A stretch of 64,000 nucleotides of DNA from Goleter apudmare HA4340-LM2 (GCA_019359495.1 JAHHHF010000077.1:84763-148762), one strand, 5' to 3'. Positions 49,939-60,642 are shown, numbered from the stretch's first letter. The notes: a model not told the origin generated them from the sequence alone. A program made the numbers and translations.

Positions 49939-50970
49939 GTGCAATACAACGAATCACTCAATGATATCGCTGCTGCTTTGCAACAGCCAGCAGACCTTAC
50001 CTTTGAATTGCCAGATCCAGAAGATGAACAGATTCCGGAGTCAGATTTTCAACAGCAGTTGGACATAGCTTGGCAAGTATGCGATCGCTTTGATTTACAA
50101 ACTGAAATCTGGCGGGGGCGGATTTTACGGGCAATCCGCGATCGGGAGAAAAAGGGCGGTGATGGACGGGGTACGGGCTTTTTGTATTGGCTTAAAGAAC
50201 GGGAAATCAGTAAAAGTCAGGCTTATGCCTGGATTCAACTGGCTAATAGTGCTGATACGCTCTTAGAAGAGGGTAAGCTGGCTCCAGAATCAGTAAATAA
50301 TTTTAGCAAACGCGCCTTCATCGAAACCTCCAAAGCGTCTCCCGAAGTGCAACAAATGGTGAGTGAAGCCGCACAAAAAGGCGATCGCATTACCAGGCGA
50401 GAAGTCCGTCAACTCAGCGATGAATGGACAGCCATGTCCTCAGATTTATTACCAGAACCAGTCAGGGAAAAAGCCGCAGATAACACCATTCCACCGCGCT
50501 ACATAGCCCCTCTGGTGAAGGAAATGGAAAAACTGCCAGAATCACATCAAAAATCCTTACAAAGGGAAATAGCCGCTAATCCAGAAGTAGATACGCTCAA
50601 ACAAGCAACGACAGAAGCGCGCTACCTAGCAAAATATTTGAAATCAGCTGCCCAAGTGCAAGCACTCAACGAACAGGATATAGACATCGAAACCGCTTTA
50701 GAAGAAGCCCAAAGAATCGGCTGTTTAAGCGTAGCTGCTGATTTAGTAAATCAAGCATCCCAAATAGAGCAAACTGTGGCTAAGTTGTATATGACTTGGA
50801 AACGCATCGGTAACTTAGCAGATAGATTGTACGTTGATACAGGAGCAAGTACACCAAACTTGCGATCGCTCCTCACTTGCATCGAACCTCTAGGTGGTGA
50901 AGTCATGGAGTTACAACTTAGTGGTGCAATTGAACACACGGTTAGATTACAAATTCAGGAAACGAATTAG
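49939..50970 (+). CDS. Putative DNA-binding protein, uncharacterised
   Basis: The 343-aa product starts at GTG. It is highly charged and helical. Residues ~35-100 (ETEIWRGRILRAIRDREKKG-like, then FLYWLKEREISKSQAYAWIQ) have a helix-turn-helix pattern as in DUF3102/ParB-like proteins that act on small replicons or chromosomes, and RITRREVRQLSDEW at ~153 is a further basic helix. The C-terminus is helical with a final beta strand. I do not recognise the exact family. No ParA partner is nearby. Confidence 0.6.
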   Translation: MQYNESLNDIAAALQQPADLTFELPDPEDEQIPESDFQQQLDIAWQVCDRFDLQTEIWRGRILRAIRDREKKGGDGRGTGFLYWLKEREISKSQAYAWIQLANSADTLLEEGKLAPESVNNFSKRAFIETSKASPEVQQMVSEAAQKGDRITRREVRQLSDEWTAMSSDLLPEPVREKAADNTIPPRYIAPLVKEMEKLPESHQKSLQREIAANPEVDTLKQATTEARYLAKYLKSAAQVQALNEQDIDIETALEEAQRIGCLSVAADLVNQASQIEQTVAKLYMTWKRIGNLADRLYVDTGASTPNLRSLLTCIEPLGGEVMELQLSGAIEHTVRLQIQETN

Positions 50971-51019
50971 GGCATGGGGGCAGGGTGCAAGGGGGATACT
51001 TATACTATACTTCTCTCCC

Positions 51020-51856
51020 TCACTTCCTCACTCCCTCACTCCCCACATCCCCTTCGTCATCACCAAAATCAGGCTCAACACCAAGGGCGCGCAGTTGTGC
51101 GGCTAACCTTTCGGCGCGTTGTCTTTCTCTTTCAGCGCGCTGTCGTTCGTTTTCAGCCTGTTGTCGTTCTATTTGAGCTTGTTGTCGTTCTATTTGAGCT
51201 TGTTCTGCGGGTGTGAGTGTCCAATTACCCGAAGAATCATACCACCGCAACCATTGCCGCTCGATGCCTTGATACACACCGCTCCAAAGCCCTAAGCCTA
51301 GCTGAATGTGATTGAGCCAGATACGCCCTTGATTGATTTCTAATTCCGTGTAGTTGGTACCTTGTAACTGAAAGACTTGTAGTTGGTCAGTGTAGCGATC
51401 AAAAACTATGCAATATGGGACTCTTAAAATTTGTTCATAGACTTCCCACTTAGTTGGGGGTTGGCTAGCATCTCTTAAAGTTTGTCCCAAATCTTCTTTT
51501 TCTGTTCCTGGCGAAAGCAGTTCCACCACCACAAAGGGACTAACGCCTTCTTGCCAAATCACATAACTTAGTCGCAGTTCTTGTTGTTCGTACAACCTGG
51601 ATATAGCAACAACCGCAAACCAATCAGGACGTTTGTACCACAAGGGATGATGCACATCATAGTAGAGATTTAAATCTGTGCCAATGAATACCTGGTTTTC
51701 GGGAAAATTAGGAGGGGAAAAGGTTTCGCGTAGTAGCTGCGGTTGTAAAAGGTGAAATTCGTCGGGCAAACCGGGTTCCTCTGGGTCTTCACTGGGAAGA
51801 TCATACATTGTAGGTAAATATTCTCTGGGAGGACGCGGTGGGTCGGTTTGATACAT
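51020..51856 (-). CDS. Uma2-family endonuclease-like protein with coiled-coil tail (1)
   Basis: The ATG at 51856 (MYQTDPPRPPREYLPTMYDL) is taken as start. The 278-aa product has the Uma2/DUF820 PD-(D/E)XK nuclease-like core: PDWFAVV, YVIWQEGVSPFVVVELLSPG with the acidic core residue, and the EVYEQILRVPYCIVFD segment. The C-terminus has a run of 7-residue units (AQIERQQ, AQIERQQ, AENERQR, AERERQR), a heptad coiled coil, then GVEPDFGDDEG. Uma2 proteins are extremely numerous in cyanobacteria; their targets are unknown. Confidence 0.82.
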   Translation of the reverse strand: MYQTDPPRPPREYLPTMYDLPSEDPEEPGLPDEFHLLQPQLLRETFSPPNFPENQVFIGTDLNLYYDVHHPLWYKRPDWFAVVAISRLYEQQELRLSYVIWQEGVSPFVVVELLSPGTEKEDLGQTLRDASQPPTKWEVYEQILRVPYCIVFDRYTDQLQVFQLQGTNYTELEINQGRIWLNHIQLGLGLWSGVYQGIERQWLRWYDSSGNWTLTPAEQAQIERQQAQIERQQAENERQRAERERQRAERLAAQLRALGVEPDFGDDEGDVGSEGVRK

Positions 51857-51985
51857 AATAGCTACTGAAAAAGGCGAAATAGTCAACCTAAGTACTATTG
51901 TGACAGGCTTCTATAGAGCGATCGCTGTTTATGTTTGAGCTTTGGGAATAGCTGATAATAAAGCAAGTAGGGCTTTGTTTATCTC

Positions 51986-52813
51986 CTAATTCTTAATTCC
52001 CGTTGTGGCAATACCGCGAATAAACTGCCGTTGACCAATGAGAAATAGTACCATCACAGGTACAGTAGCGATGGTCACGGCTGCCATCATCAGAGGCCAA
52101 TTATTGGTGAATTGTTCTTGAAACTCTGCCAATGCTAGCTGTACTGTTCTTAATTCTGGTCTTGTGGTAAATACTAACGGTTTAAATAAATCGTTCCATT
52201 CCCCGATGAAGGTGAACAAAAACAGCGTCACCAAGGCGGGACGAGCTAGGGGTAACATCACCCGCCACAAAATTTGCAGCCGATTCGCCCCGTCTATAGC
52301 GGCGGCTTCCTCCAACTCTACAGGTATTGTCTGGAAATATTGACGTAACAGAAAAATACCAAAGCCGTTGACAGCAGTAGGCAAAATCAGCGCCCCGTAA
52401 GTGTTAATCAGGTGTCCCCATCTCAGCACCAAAAAGATGGGAATCACCAACAACTGAAAGGGAATGACCAAAGTTGCCAACACAACTAGCAGCAGTGCTT
52501 GCTGACCACGAAATTTTAACCTTGCTAGTGCATAACCGGCCAAAGCCGATGTGATAATTTGAAACGCCGTCACAGCGATCGCTACCAAGGTAGAATTAGC
52601 AAACGCTAACAAAAACTTACCTCGTTGCCAAGCATCGCGGTAATTGTCTAAAGTCCAGTTATTTTTGGGCAAAACTTCTGGAGTCGCCCCCGCAGGTGCA
52701 AAAGAGGTGAGGAAGACCACAAACAGGGGAAGTAAAACGATCAAAGCCCCCAGCAGCAGCACTCCTAGGCTCAAAAAATCGGCTTGTTTCTGATTCCAGT
52801 TTGGTTTGGTCAT
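51986..52813 (-). CDS. Sugar ABC transporter permease (MalG type)
   Basis: The 275-aa product has six membrane helices and the EAA loop of binding-protein-dependent permeases (EEAAAIDGANRLQILWRVML, ~165-185), which docks on the ATPase. It is closest to the MalG/UgpE (carbohydrate uptake 1) group. The second permease and the substrate-binding protein are not adjacent, so the rest of the transporter is encoded elsewhere. Confidence 0.88.
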   Translation of the reverse strand: MTKPNWNQKQADFLSLGVLLLGALIVLLPLFVVFLTSFAPAGATPEVLPKNNWTLDNYRDAWQRGKFLLAFANSTLVAIAVTAFQIITSALAGYALARLKFRGQQALLLVVLATLVIPFQLLVIPIFLVLRWGHLINTYGALILPTAVNGFGIFLLRQYFQTIPVELEEAAAIDGANRLQILWRVMLPLARPALVTLFLFTFIGEWNDLFKPLVFTTRPELRTVQLALAEFQEQFTNNWPLMMAAVTIATVPVMVLFLIGQRQFIRGIATTGIKN

Positions 52814-53016
52814 TTGTCATTTGTTATTTGTTATTGGTCAAGCTTATTCCCCATGCCCGATTCTCAAATAACTAGAGCATCACCCCCAGCAACAGCTAAT
52901 CTATAACATAAGTGGCTTGTTAAGTTAGATTAAATCACAGTGATCACTACTCTAAATTCTTAGGGTAAATTAAATTTTGGTATCAAATGATTCACATTTT
53001 TAGGGGTGAACATAAC

Positions 53017-53712
53017 ATGCAGCAAGTTGCAGCTCAATCTGAAATTGATTTCCACAGTGCAATATACAAAGATGCCTATAGCCGCATCAATGCAATTGTG
53101 ATTGAAGGGGAACAAGAAGCCCATGATAATTACATCAAACTCGCTGAATTGTTGCCGGAAAGTCAAGAAGAACTAATTCGCCTATCGAAAATGGAAAGTC
53201 GCCACAAGAAAGGATTTGAAGCTTGTGGGCGGAACTTGCAAGTAGTGCCAGATTTGGAATTTGCCAAGGAATTTTTCTCTGGATTGCACGGAAATTTCCA
53301 AAAAGCGGCGGCGACAGGTAAAGTTGTCACTTGCTTGCTGATTCAGTCTTTGATTATTGAATGTTTTGCGATCGCAGCATACAACATTTACATTCCCGTA
53401 GCTGATGATTTTGCCCGCAAAATCACTGAGGGAGTAGTCAAAGATGAGTACAGTCATCTCAATTTTGGGGAAGTTTGGTTAAAGGAAAACTTTACCGAAG
53501 CTAAGGCCGAATTAGAAGAAGCAAACCGCCAAAACCTACCTATTGTTTGGAAAATGCTCAACCAAGTAGCAGATGATGCTCAGGTATTGGCAATGGAAAA
53601 AGATGCCTTGGTCGAAGACTTCATGATTCAGTACGGAGAGGCTTTAAGTAATATTGGCTTCACTACTCGTGACATCATGCGTCTTTCAGCCTACGGACTC
53701 ACAGCCGCTTAA
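53017..53712 (+). CDS. Aldehyde-deformylating oxygenase (alkane synthesis)
   Basis: The ATG at 53017 ([20 protein letters not shown]) is the usual start; ten extra residues are possible from 52987. The 231-aa product is a ferritin-like di-iron enzyme with E/H ligands in [23 protein letters not shown] and [12 protein letters not shown]. It converts a fatty aldehyde to alkane plus formate. The acyl-ACP reductase gene follows 138 bases later, the standard cyanobacterial pair. Symbol 'ado' is used in the literature. Confidence 0.97.
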   Translation: MQQVAAQSEIDFHSAIYKDAYSRINAIVIEGEQEAHDNYIKLAELLPESQEELIRLSKMESRHKKGFEACGRNLQVVPDLEFAKEFFSGLHGNFQKAAATGKVVTCLLIQSLIIECFAIAAYNIYIPVADDFARKITEGVVKDEYSHLNFGEVWLKENFTEAKAELEEANRQNLPIVWKMLNQVADDAQVLAMEKDALVEDFMIQYGEALSNIGFTTRDIMRLSAYGLTAA

Positions 53713-53850
53713 AATCTTACCTGTAGGGGCAACAAACTCAGTCGCCCCTGATGCAGCTTATGCTTTGTGTAGTATTTTTAAGAGTTAGTTATTTCTCTTA
53801 ATCCACCGATTCCACGCTTTCGACGCAGCACGCGCCTAATACATCAATAC

Positions 53851-54870
53851 ATGTTTGGTCTAATTGGACATCTGACAAGTTTAGAACACGCTCAAGCGGT
53901 AGCTCAAGAATTGGGATACCCAGAATATGCCGATCAAGGGCTAGATTTTTGGTGCAGTGCCCCGCCACAAATTGTTGATAACATTACCGTTACTAGTGTA
54001 ACTGGGCAAAAAATTGAAGGACGGTACGTAGAATCTTGCTTTTTGCCAGAAATGCTGGCAAATCGTCGTATTAAGGCAGCGACACGTAAAATCCTCAATG
54101 CTATGGCCCATGCTCAAAAGCACGGCATCAACATCACAGCTTTAGGTGGGTTTTCCTCAATTATTTTTGAAAACTTTAACTTAGAGCAGTTTAGCCAAGT
54201 CCGCAACATCAAGCTAGAGTTTGAACGCTTCACCACAGGGAATACTCACACAGCCTACATTATTTGTCGGCAAGTAGAACAAGCGTCGAAGCAAATCGGA
54301 ATTGACCTCAACAGTGCAACTGTTGCCGTATGTGGAGCAACTGGCGATATTGGCAGCGCCGTCACACGTTGGCTAGATGCGAAAACAGATGTTAAAGAAC
54401 TACTACTGATCGCCCGCAATCAAGAACGTCTCCACGAGTTACAGGCTGAATTGGGACGAGGTAAAATTATGGCTTTAGAAGAAGCTTTGCCTCTAGCAGA
54501 TATTGTGGTCTGGGTTGCCAGTATGCCCAAAGGTGTGGAAATTGACCCCACTGTTTTGAAGCAACCGAGTCTGCTGATTGATGGTGGCTATCCTAAAAAT
54601 TTAGCAACAAAAATTCAGTACCCCGGCGTCCATGTGTTAAACGGTGGAATTGTCGAGCATTCACTGGATATTGACTGGAAAATCATGAAAATCGTCAATA
54701 TGGATGTGCCAGCACGCCAGTTGTTTGCTTGTTTTGCTGAGTCAATGCTCCTGGAATTTGAGAAGTTATATACGAACTTTTCTTGGGGGCGTAATCAGAT
54801 TACCGTAGACAAAATGGAGCAGATTGGTCGGGTGTCAGTAAAGCACGGATTTAGACCACTGCTGGTTTAG
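53851..54870 (+). CDS. Long-chain acyl-ACP reductase (alkane synthesis)
   Basis: The 339-aa product matches cyanobacterial acyl-ACP reductase (AAR): [20 protein letters not shown], the Cys-bearing region [20 protein letters not shown], and an NADPH fold [21 protein letters not shown] reduces fatty acyl-ACP to the aldehyde used by the upstream ADO. Full length and intact. Confidence 0.96.
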   Translation: MFGLIGHLTSLEHAQAVAQELGYPEYADQGLDFWCSAPPQIVDNITVTSVTGQKIEGRYVESCFLPEMLANRRIKAATRKILNAMAHAQKHGINITALGGFSSIIFENFNLEQFSQVRNIKLEFERFTTGNTHTAYIICRQVEQASKQIGIDLNSATVAVCGATGDIGSAVTRWLDAKTDVKELLLIARNQERLHELQAELGRGKIMALEEALPLADIVVWVASMPKGVEIDPTVLKQPSLLIDGGYPKNLATKIQYPGVHVLNGGIVEHSLDIDWKIMKIVNMDVPARQLFACFAESMLLEFEKLYTNFSWGRNQITVDKMEQIGRVSVKHGFRPLLV

Positions 54871-55138
54871 GTTACGGGGCATCGGGCACAGGGCATGACG
54901 AATAGGAACTAAAAGATTTTTCCCAATGCCCAATGACGCCAGTTTGCTTAAGTCGGGAAACCCTTTCGGCAGTTCCTCCTGGGGGAAACCACGCCAGTTC
55001 CTACAACTTTGGGAACCAAAGCAACGAACTGGCTTCCCAAGATCGGACTGTTGAGGCTCCTACGTCGCTAACACCACGCAACTGGCTCCCCAATGCCCTA
55101 TTAGTTATTCTCTATTCCTCATTTCCTAATGTTTAACT

Positions 55139-56119
55139 ATGGCAACTACCGAGCGTAAACCGCTACTATTAGATTTTGAAAAACCTTTAGCAGAACTCGC
55201 AGCCCGGATTGACCAAATTCGAGCGTTGGCAGAAGAAAATGGCGTCGATGTTTCTAGTGAGATTCGGAAACTAGAAGCGCGGGCTATGCAACTGCGTGAG
55301 GAAATTTTTAGTACTCTCTCGCCTTTTCAACGATTGCAAGTTGCTCGTCATCCCCGCCGTCCCAGTACTCTAGACTACATCCAAGCAATCAGTGACGAAT
55401 GGATGGAGTTACATGGCGATCGCTCTGGTAGTGATGATCCGGCTTTAGTTGGTGGTGTGGCTCGTTTGGATGGGCAACCAGTAGTGATGTTGGGTCAACA
55501 AAAAGGGCGCGACACTAAAGATAATATCGCTCGTAACTTCGGTATGGCTGCCCCTGGAGGCTATCGGAAGGCGATGCGGTTGATGAAACACGCCAACAAA
55601 TTTGGGATGCCCATCTTAACTTTTATTGATACACCAGGTGCTCTACCCACAGTAGCCGCCGAACATCAGGGGCAAGGGGAAGCGATCGCTTACAATTTGC
55701 GAGAAATGTTTTGCCTGGATGTACCGATTATTTGCACGGTTATTGGTGAAGCTAGTTCTGGGGGTGCCCTTGGTATTGGTGTGGGCGATCGCCTGTTGAT
55801 GTTTGAACACGCTGTCTATACCATTATTAGCCCCGAAGGCTGTGCGGCTATTTTATGGAAAGATGCCAGTAAGGCTCCTCAAGCAGCTGTGTCCCTAAAA
55901 ATCATTTCCCACGACTTGAAAAACTTGGGCATTATTGACCAGATATTACCTGAACCCACAGGTGGTGCTCACTCAGACCCCTTAAAAGCCGCTACAACCC
56001 TCAAACAAGCACTTTTAGAAAATTTAGACGAACTCAAGCGTTTAACTTCTCAGGAACGACGCCAACTGCGCTATGAAAAATTCCGCAAAATTGGTGTTTA
56101 CACTGAAGTTGCCCACTAA
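55139..56119 (+). CDS. accA: Acetyl-CoA carboxylase carboxyltransferase subunit alpha
   Basis: The 326-aa product matches AccA from [20 protein letters not shown] to [11 protein letters not shown]. Conserved parts include the [20 protein letters not shown] region and [20 protein letters not shown], which forms the CoA/carboxybiotin oxyanion site. It makes malonyl-CoA for fatty acid synthesis. The position just after ado-aar is conserved in many cyanobacteria and puts precursor supply beside alkane formation. Confidence 0.96.
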   Translation: MATTERKPLLLDFEKPLAELAARIDQIRALAEENGVDVSSEIRKLEARAMQLREEIFSTLSPFQRLQVARHPRRPSTLDYIQAISDEWMELHGDRSGSDDPALVGGVARLDGQPVVMLGQQKGRDTKDNIARNFGMAAPGGYRKAMRLMKHANKFGMPILTFIDTPGALPTVAAEHQGQGEAIAYNLREMFCLDVPIICTVIGEASSGGALGIGVGDRLLMFEHAVYTIISPEGCAAILWKDASKAPQAAVSLKIISHDLKNLGIIDQILPEPTGGAHSDPLKAATTLKQALLENLDELKRLTSQERRQLRYEKFRKIGVYTEVAH

Positions 56120-56486
56120 AAACATTCAATCATGATTGATTAGCATAGCAGCAGTGCTATAATTGCCTAGGTTGCTTAAAGATTTTTAACAATCTTATCA
56201 GCCATAGGCTTTTGCATTTTAGGCAAATCAGCTCAATTTGATGAGTGATTTGTACATTACTTAGTAATTAACTTTGAGCGTCAACCCAGATTTCCCTAGC
56301 AAACATATGTATGTTGTCCTTGCTGGGGAAATACTTCACGGAAAAAGCACCCATATCGACACTGTGGTATAGCAGCTGTCAAAAAAATCATCGGATTCTT
56401 AGACTTGTTTAATCTATTCAACCCGAGAGATTTACATAATTGGGTAGTGATAGGTTCGCAGAACCGCCAATAAATCGGGAGATAGC
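56120..56486. other. Spacer between accA and SDR gene
   Basis: About 370 bases, AT-rich, no coding frame and no strong hairpin. It could hold an independent promoter for the SDR-folE genes. Confidence 0.4.
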
Positions 56487-57212
56487 ATGAGTGTTGAGCA
56501 GAAACGACGCGCCCTAATTACTGGGGCGAGTAGTGGAATTGGGAAAGCAACTGCTTTAGCATTTGCGGAGGCGGGAATAGATGTTGCCTTAGTCAGCCGC
56601 TCCATAGATAAGTTGGAGACGGTGGCAGCAGTAGCAAGACAGGCAGGAGTTGAAGCAAAAGCTTATGCTGTAGATCTAGCTGAGATCCAACAAGTAAAAG
56701 AAAAGATACAAGCGATCGCCCATGACTTTGGCGGCGTAGATATTCTGGTCAATAATGCTGGTATGGCGTACACAGCCAATTTAAGCGAAATCCCCTTAGA
56801 AAACTGGCAACAAGTGATCAACTTGAATCTCACCGGTGTGTTTCAGTGCATCATGGGGATTTTACCCGGAATGCGCGATTTGGGTAAGGGCACAATTATT
56901 AATGTCTCCTCTATCGCTGGTAAGCAAGCTTTTCCCGGTTGGGGTGCATACTGCGTCAGCAAAGCTGGCCTGATGTCCCTGACTCAAACCTTGGCACAAG
57001 AAGAACGTGCCCACGGCATTCGTGTAACTGCTATTTGTCCTGGTGCGGTTAATACCGAAATTTGGGACACATCAACAGTCAATGCGAACTTTGACCGTTC
57101 CAAGATGTTAACGCCAGAGATTGTAGCTCAGTCTATTCTTTATACTGTCCTATTACCACAGCAGGCAGTCATTGAGGAATTAACCCTGATACCTAGTGCT
57201 GGCGTTCTTTAA
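56487..57212 (+). CDS. Short-chain dehydrogenase/reductase
   Basis: The 241-aa product is a classical SDR. The NAD(P) motif is TGASSGIGKAT near the N-terminus, then NNAGMAYTANLSE, the catalytic Ser in INVSSIAGKQAF, and YCVSKAG with the Tyr-x-x-x-Lys pair. GGGAGA lies before the ATG. The substrate is unknown; in many cyanobacteria an SDR follows the alkane/accA genes. Confidence 0.92.
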   Translation: MSVEQKRRALITGASSGIGKATALAFAEAGIDVALVSRSIDKLETVAAVARQAGVEAKAYAVDLAEIQQVKEKIQAIAHDFGGVDILVNNAGMAYTANLSEIPLENWQQVINLNLTGVFQCIMGILPGMRDLGKGTIINVSSIAGKQAFPGWGAYCVSKAGLMSLTQTLAQEERAHGIRVTAICPGAVNTEIWDTSTVNANFDRSKMLTPEIVAQSILYTVLLPQQAVIEELTLIPSAGVL

Positions 57213-57299
57213 GTATTGAGTATTGAGTACTGAGTAGTAAGAAAAAACTCGGCACTCATTCTGTAATCTGACTTCCAACCTTAACTGAAGACTGACATC

Positions 57300-58007
57300 A
57301 TGACTATCGCTGGTTCTAACGGTTCCAATCGTTTCCAATCTCCATTAATTCCCGACTTGGTAGATGCCATCACTCCCAGACCTGACCGCAACACCCACGA
57401 CGGACGAGAGCCAAATTTGCACCCACCTCAAGAAGAACAGATGGAGCAAATGACGGACGCAGTACGTCAAATATTAGTCGGTGTGGGAGAAGACCCTGAA
57501 CGCGAAGGACTCCTGAAAACTCCCAAACGGGTAGCAGAAGCAATGCGGTTTCTCACCAGTGGCTACAACCAATCTTTAGAAGAACTCCTGAATGGTGCCG
57601 TTTTTGATGAAGGGCACAACGAGATGGTGTTAGTCCGAGATATTAATTTCTTTAGCCTGTGCGAACACCACATGTTGCCATTTATGGGTAGAGCACACGT
57701 TGCTTACATCCCTAATCAAAAAGTTGTGGGACTAAGTAAGTTAGCCCGGATTGTGGAGATGTATTCTCGCCGTTTGCAAGTACAAGAAAGACTCACCCGC
57801 CAAATTGCTGAAGCAGTTCAGACTATCCTGGAACCCCAAGGAGTTGCGGTAGTCATGGAAGCCACCCATATGTGCATGGTTATGCGCGGTGTACAAAAAC
57901 CCGGTTCTTGGACTGTTACTAGTGCAATGGTGGGTGTGTTCCAAGAAGAACACAAAACCCGTGAAGAATTTTTCAACTTAATTCGTCACCAAGCAGCATT
58001 CTTTTAG
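57300..58007 (+). CDS. folE: GTP cyclohydrolase I
   Basis: The 235-aa product makes 7,8-dihydroneopterin triphosphate from GTP, the first step to tetrahydrofolate and biopterins. Zinc ligands are in [11 protein letters not shown] and in the MCMVMRG region; [14 protein letters not shown] completes the family pattern. The N-terminal ~50 residues are a variable extension. It follows the SDR gene by 87 bases. Confidence 0.96.
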   Translation: MTIAGSNGSNRFQSPLIPDLVDAITPRPDRNTHDGREPNLHPPQEEQMEQMTDAVRQILVGVGEDPEREGLLKTPKRVAEAMRFLTSGYNQSLEELLNGAVFDEGHNEMVLVRDINFFSLCEHHMLPFMGRAHVAYIPNQKVVGLSKLARIVEMYSRRLQVQERLTRQIAEAVQTILEPQGVAVVMEATHMCMVMRGVQKPGSWTVTSAMVGVFQEEHKTREEFFNLIRHQAAFF

Positions 58008-58108
58008 GGAATGGGGCATGGGGGAGCCACTGCTCGACTAGGGACCCCGGCTTGTAGCAAGTGGCGTCATTGGGCATCGGAGATATTTCTTAAATTCATT
58101 TCCATTGC

Positions 58109-58747
58109 CTATTCCCTATTCTCCATTGCCAATTTTTCAAACAACTGAGCTACCTTGTCTAAGTCTTTATCACCAGGTGCGCGTTCCACACCACTAGATA
58201 AATCAATGCCGTCGGGGTTAACTTGCTTGAGGGCTTCGATGATATTATCTGGTGTCAGTCCACCAGCTAGGAACCAAGGGACAGGAGGATTAAATGCTTG
58301 CAATAGGCTCCAATCTAGAGTTTGTCCAGTACCACCTAGCTGTTGGGGATGATAAGCATCAAGTAGCAAAGTATCTATATAGTCAGTGTAGCTAGTAACT
58401 TGAGCTAGGTCCTGATTATTGTGAATCCTCAAAGCTTTGATAATTTCTACCTGGGGTAAGAATTGGCGTAATTGATAGCAAAATTCTGGTGATTCATCTC
58501 CGTGTAACTGGACACCAGTCAAGCGAGAATCAACTGCTGTCTGAATGATGGTGAGAATGCTGACGTTGGCAAAGACGCCAATTTTGTCAATATTTTCTGG
58601 TAATTGTGCTGTTGTTGCTTGAATTTGTGCTGTGTTTACATAACGGGGTGAAGAAGGCACACAAATAAATCCTAGGGCTGTTGCACCAAGAGAGGCGATC
58701 GCCATAGCCTGTTGAGACTCAGTAATTCCGCAAATTTTAACCCGCAT
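58109..58747 (-). CDS. trpF: Phosphoribosylanthranilate isomerase
   Basis: The 212-aa TIM barrel starts [20 protein letters not shown], with the catalytic Cys in KICG, and has [12 protein letters not shown] and [11 protein letters not shown] for substrate and phosphate binding; [13 protein letters not shown] closes the barrel. It carries out the third step of tryptophan synthesis from chorismate. Stand-alone, as usual in cyanobacteria. Confidence 0.95.
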   Translation of the reverse strand: MRVKICGITESQQAMAIASLGATALGFICVPSSPRYVNTAQIQATTAQLPENIDKIGVFANVSILTIIQTAVDSRLTGVQLHGDESPEFCYQLRQFLPQVEIIKALRIHNNQDLAQVTSYTDYIDTLLLDAYHPQQLGGTGQTLDWSLLQAFNPPVPWFLAGGLTPDNIIEALKQVNPDGIDLSSGVERAPGDKDLDKVAQLFEKLAMENRE

Positions 58748-58945
58748 ATAAATTTGATATATCTAGAATAAATACCTAAAAAAGTCTATTAATTTACCTA
58801 TTATTTGATTTTCCGTCTTTTCCCTCATAAATTTTATGATCTCATACCGTTGAGTTAAGCTCAAACGACAATTATCCTGAACTGAACGGTATTGTTTTAT
58901 AATCTTGTAGGTTTACATTTATTGTCCTATTCAGGAGACAAAAGC

Positions 58946-59200
58946 TTGATTTCATCAATCTTACTAGCAGCTGCTGCATCTGTTCCTGCAACACCTGTGT
59001 GGAATCCCACAGTAGCGATTATCATCAGCGTCAGTAGCATAATAGCTGTTTTACTAACTTTCAAGATTAAATATCCTCTAGTTGGGCCTAAGTTGCCTTT
59101 TCTCCCCATCAGTATTCCTGCATTTGTAGGCGCGATGGCCTTTGGTCATATTATTGGTATTGGCATCGTTTTAGGATTGACTAATATCGGTCGTCTATAA
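58946..59200 (+). CDS. psaK: Photosystem I subunit PsaK (copy 1)
   Basis: The start is the TTG at 58946, backed by AGGAGA 7 bases upstream; a longer frame to 58892 has no such site. The 84-aa product has two membrane helices (NPTVAIIISVSSIIAVLLTF, AFVGAMAFGHIIGIGIVLGL) joined by a KYPLVGPKLPFLP loop and ends LTNIGRL, as in PsaK. PsaK sits at the edge of PSI and binds antenna chlorophylls and IsiA. A terminator hairpin follows. Confidence 0.9.
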   Translation: MISSILLAAAASVPATPVWNPTVAIIISVSSIIAVLLTFKIKYPLVGPKLPFLPISIPAFVGAMAFGHIIGIGIVLGLTNIGRL

Positions 59201-59212
59201 TTTGGAGATGAA

Positions 59213-59236
59213 AGAGGCGTTAAATTTAACGTCTCT
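59213..59236 (+). terminator. Hairpin after psaK copy 1
   Basis: AGAGGCGTTAAA is followed directly by TTTAACGTCTCT, pairing at 11 of 12 positions, 13 bases after the stop codon. Confidence 0.55.
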
Positions 59237-59452
59237 ATTCGTACACAATCATCAAACAAAATTCTGTTCTTTTTCCTGCAAGATAACTCCAAGACCTGAG
59301 TATAATTTGTTTTTGGGAAATTGCCCTAACTAAGGAGAGAGGAATTAACCTTTCTTGTGAGGGATGATTAAAAAACTTCAACAGATGGAGTATTTACATT
59401 ACTGATTACTCAGATCTGGGTCAGTATTGTTTATGCAGGAGAAAGAACCATT

Positions 59453-59728
59453 ATGTCATCAATGTTATTAGCAGTCCAAGTCACAGTTCCAAATACTGGC
59501 ACTACATGGAACTGGAGCGGAACACCGATTATTATTGGCAGTTGTTTATTAACTCTCTTAATTGCTGGTTGGAGAATTCGCTATCCCCATGTTGGGCCTA
59601 AGATGCCTTTGCCTTTTGCCTCTTTGTTTAATAACCCCAGTGTCGCTACATTCTTAGCAGCTATGAGCTTTGGTCATATTATCGGTGTTGCTGCCGTTTT
59701 AGGGTTGAGCAATATTGGTGTTATTTAA
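59453..59728 (+). CDS. psaK: Photosystem I subunit PsaK (copy 2)
   Basis: A 91-aa paralog in tandem with the first. It has two helices ([39 protein letters not shown]) joined by [20 protein letters not shown] and ends LSNIGVI. The shared YP.VGPK.P and FGHIIG motifs show common ancestry. Several cyanobacteria have psaK1 and psaK2, one induced by high light; which this is cannot be told here. It has its own ATG and a 252-base spacer before it. Confidence 0.9.
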   Translation: MSSMLLAVQVTVPNTGTTWNWSGTPIIIGSCLLTLLIAGWRIRYPHVGPKMPLPFASLFNNPSVATFLAAMSFGHIIGVAAVLGLSNIGVI

Positions 59729-59943
59729 ACTTGACCATATTAACCTTGGTTGCCAGTAGTCTATTTCATGAGTTTTGGGTGATAAATCTCTTCGTAGTAA
59801 GTACTTTAGTGCTTACTACGAACTTGACAAAACTCTCACCAGAAACTATTGGTTACTCAAAATATTACTGCTGGAAGAGGTGGGACAGAGTTCTATTTTT
59901 TAGGGTGAAACTAACTAAGAGTGGATGAAGTCGAAAGTGAATC

Positions 59944-60642
59944 ATGCGAATACTGTTGGTAGAAGATGATTTGACACAATTAGAACTTCTCCAGATAGCT
60001 TTGTCACAAGCGGGGCATATTGTTGATGGTATAGAAGACGGTGCGATCGCTCAATGGGTGATCTATCAACGAGACTATGACTTATTGATTTTGGATTGGT
60101 TACTACCGGAAATTAATGGTTTGGACTTGTGTCGTCAGTATCGACAAGCCGGAAAAACCACACCCATACTGATGCTCACAGCAAAACATACCATCCTTGA
60201 TAAAGTCGCAGGTTTAGATGCGGGAGCCGATGATTATCTCGTTAAACCGACTGATTTGTTTGAGCTATTGGCACGGGTACGAGCATTAGGTAGGCGATGT
60301 TTGATGTCAAGCAACTCTCTGTCTACACCCTTTTGGCAAGGTGATATTCTCCAGCTTGCGGATCTAAAATTGCACCTTCCCAACCTCACAGTGACGCGGG
60401 CACAAAGTACTGTAGAGTTATCTGCTCGTGAGTTTCAGTTACTAGAGTATTTGATGCGTCATCCCCGACAAGTTTTAAGTCGGAATCAGATAGAACAGGC
60501 ATTGTGGGAGTGGGGTAATGAGCCAGAAAGTAATGCCACAACCACCCTAGTACGCCGACTGCGACAGCGTTTGCAGGTAGTAGGTGCGGCAAATTGGATT
60601 GAAAGTGTTTATGGCATGGGTTATAGGATTAATCCCAAGTAG
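59944..60642 (+). CDS. OmpR/PhoB-family response regulator
   Basis: The 232-aa product has a receiver domain with phosphorylated Asp51 (LLILDWLLPEING), acidic pair EDD at 7-9, Thr in LMLTAKH and Lys in DDYLVKPTD, and a C-terminal winged helix (VELSAREFQLLEYLMRHPRQ, TLVRRLRQRL). It controls transcription on a signal from a histidine kinase not adjacent here. It resembles the RppA-type regulators of photosystem genes in cyanobacteria, but I cannot assign a target. Confidence 0.9.
   Translation: MRILLVEDDLTQLELLQIALSQAGHIVDGIEDGAIAQWVIYQRDYDLLILDWLLPEINGLDLCRQYRQAGKTTPILMLTAKHTILDKVAGLDAGADDYLVKPTDLFELLARVRALGRRCLMSSNSLSTPFWQGDILQLADLKLHLPNLTVTRAQSTVELSAREFQLLEYLMRHPRQVLSRNQIEQALWEWGNEPESNATTTLVRRLRQRLQVVGAANWIESVYGMGYRINPK

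Noticed and set aside
53724..53749. AGGGGC...GCCCCT hairpin after ADO as a terminator
   Set aside because: The stem is short, has no T-run, and ado and aar are expected to be linked; not strong enough to call.
54933..55136. 67-codon frame between aar and accA
   Set aside because: Composed of short GC-rich repeats (GGCAGTTCCTCC-like) and has no coding character or start signal.
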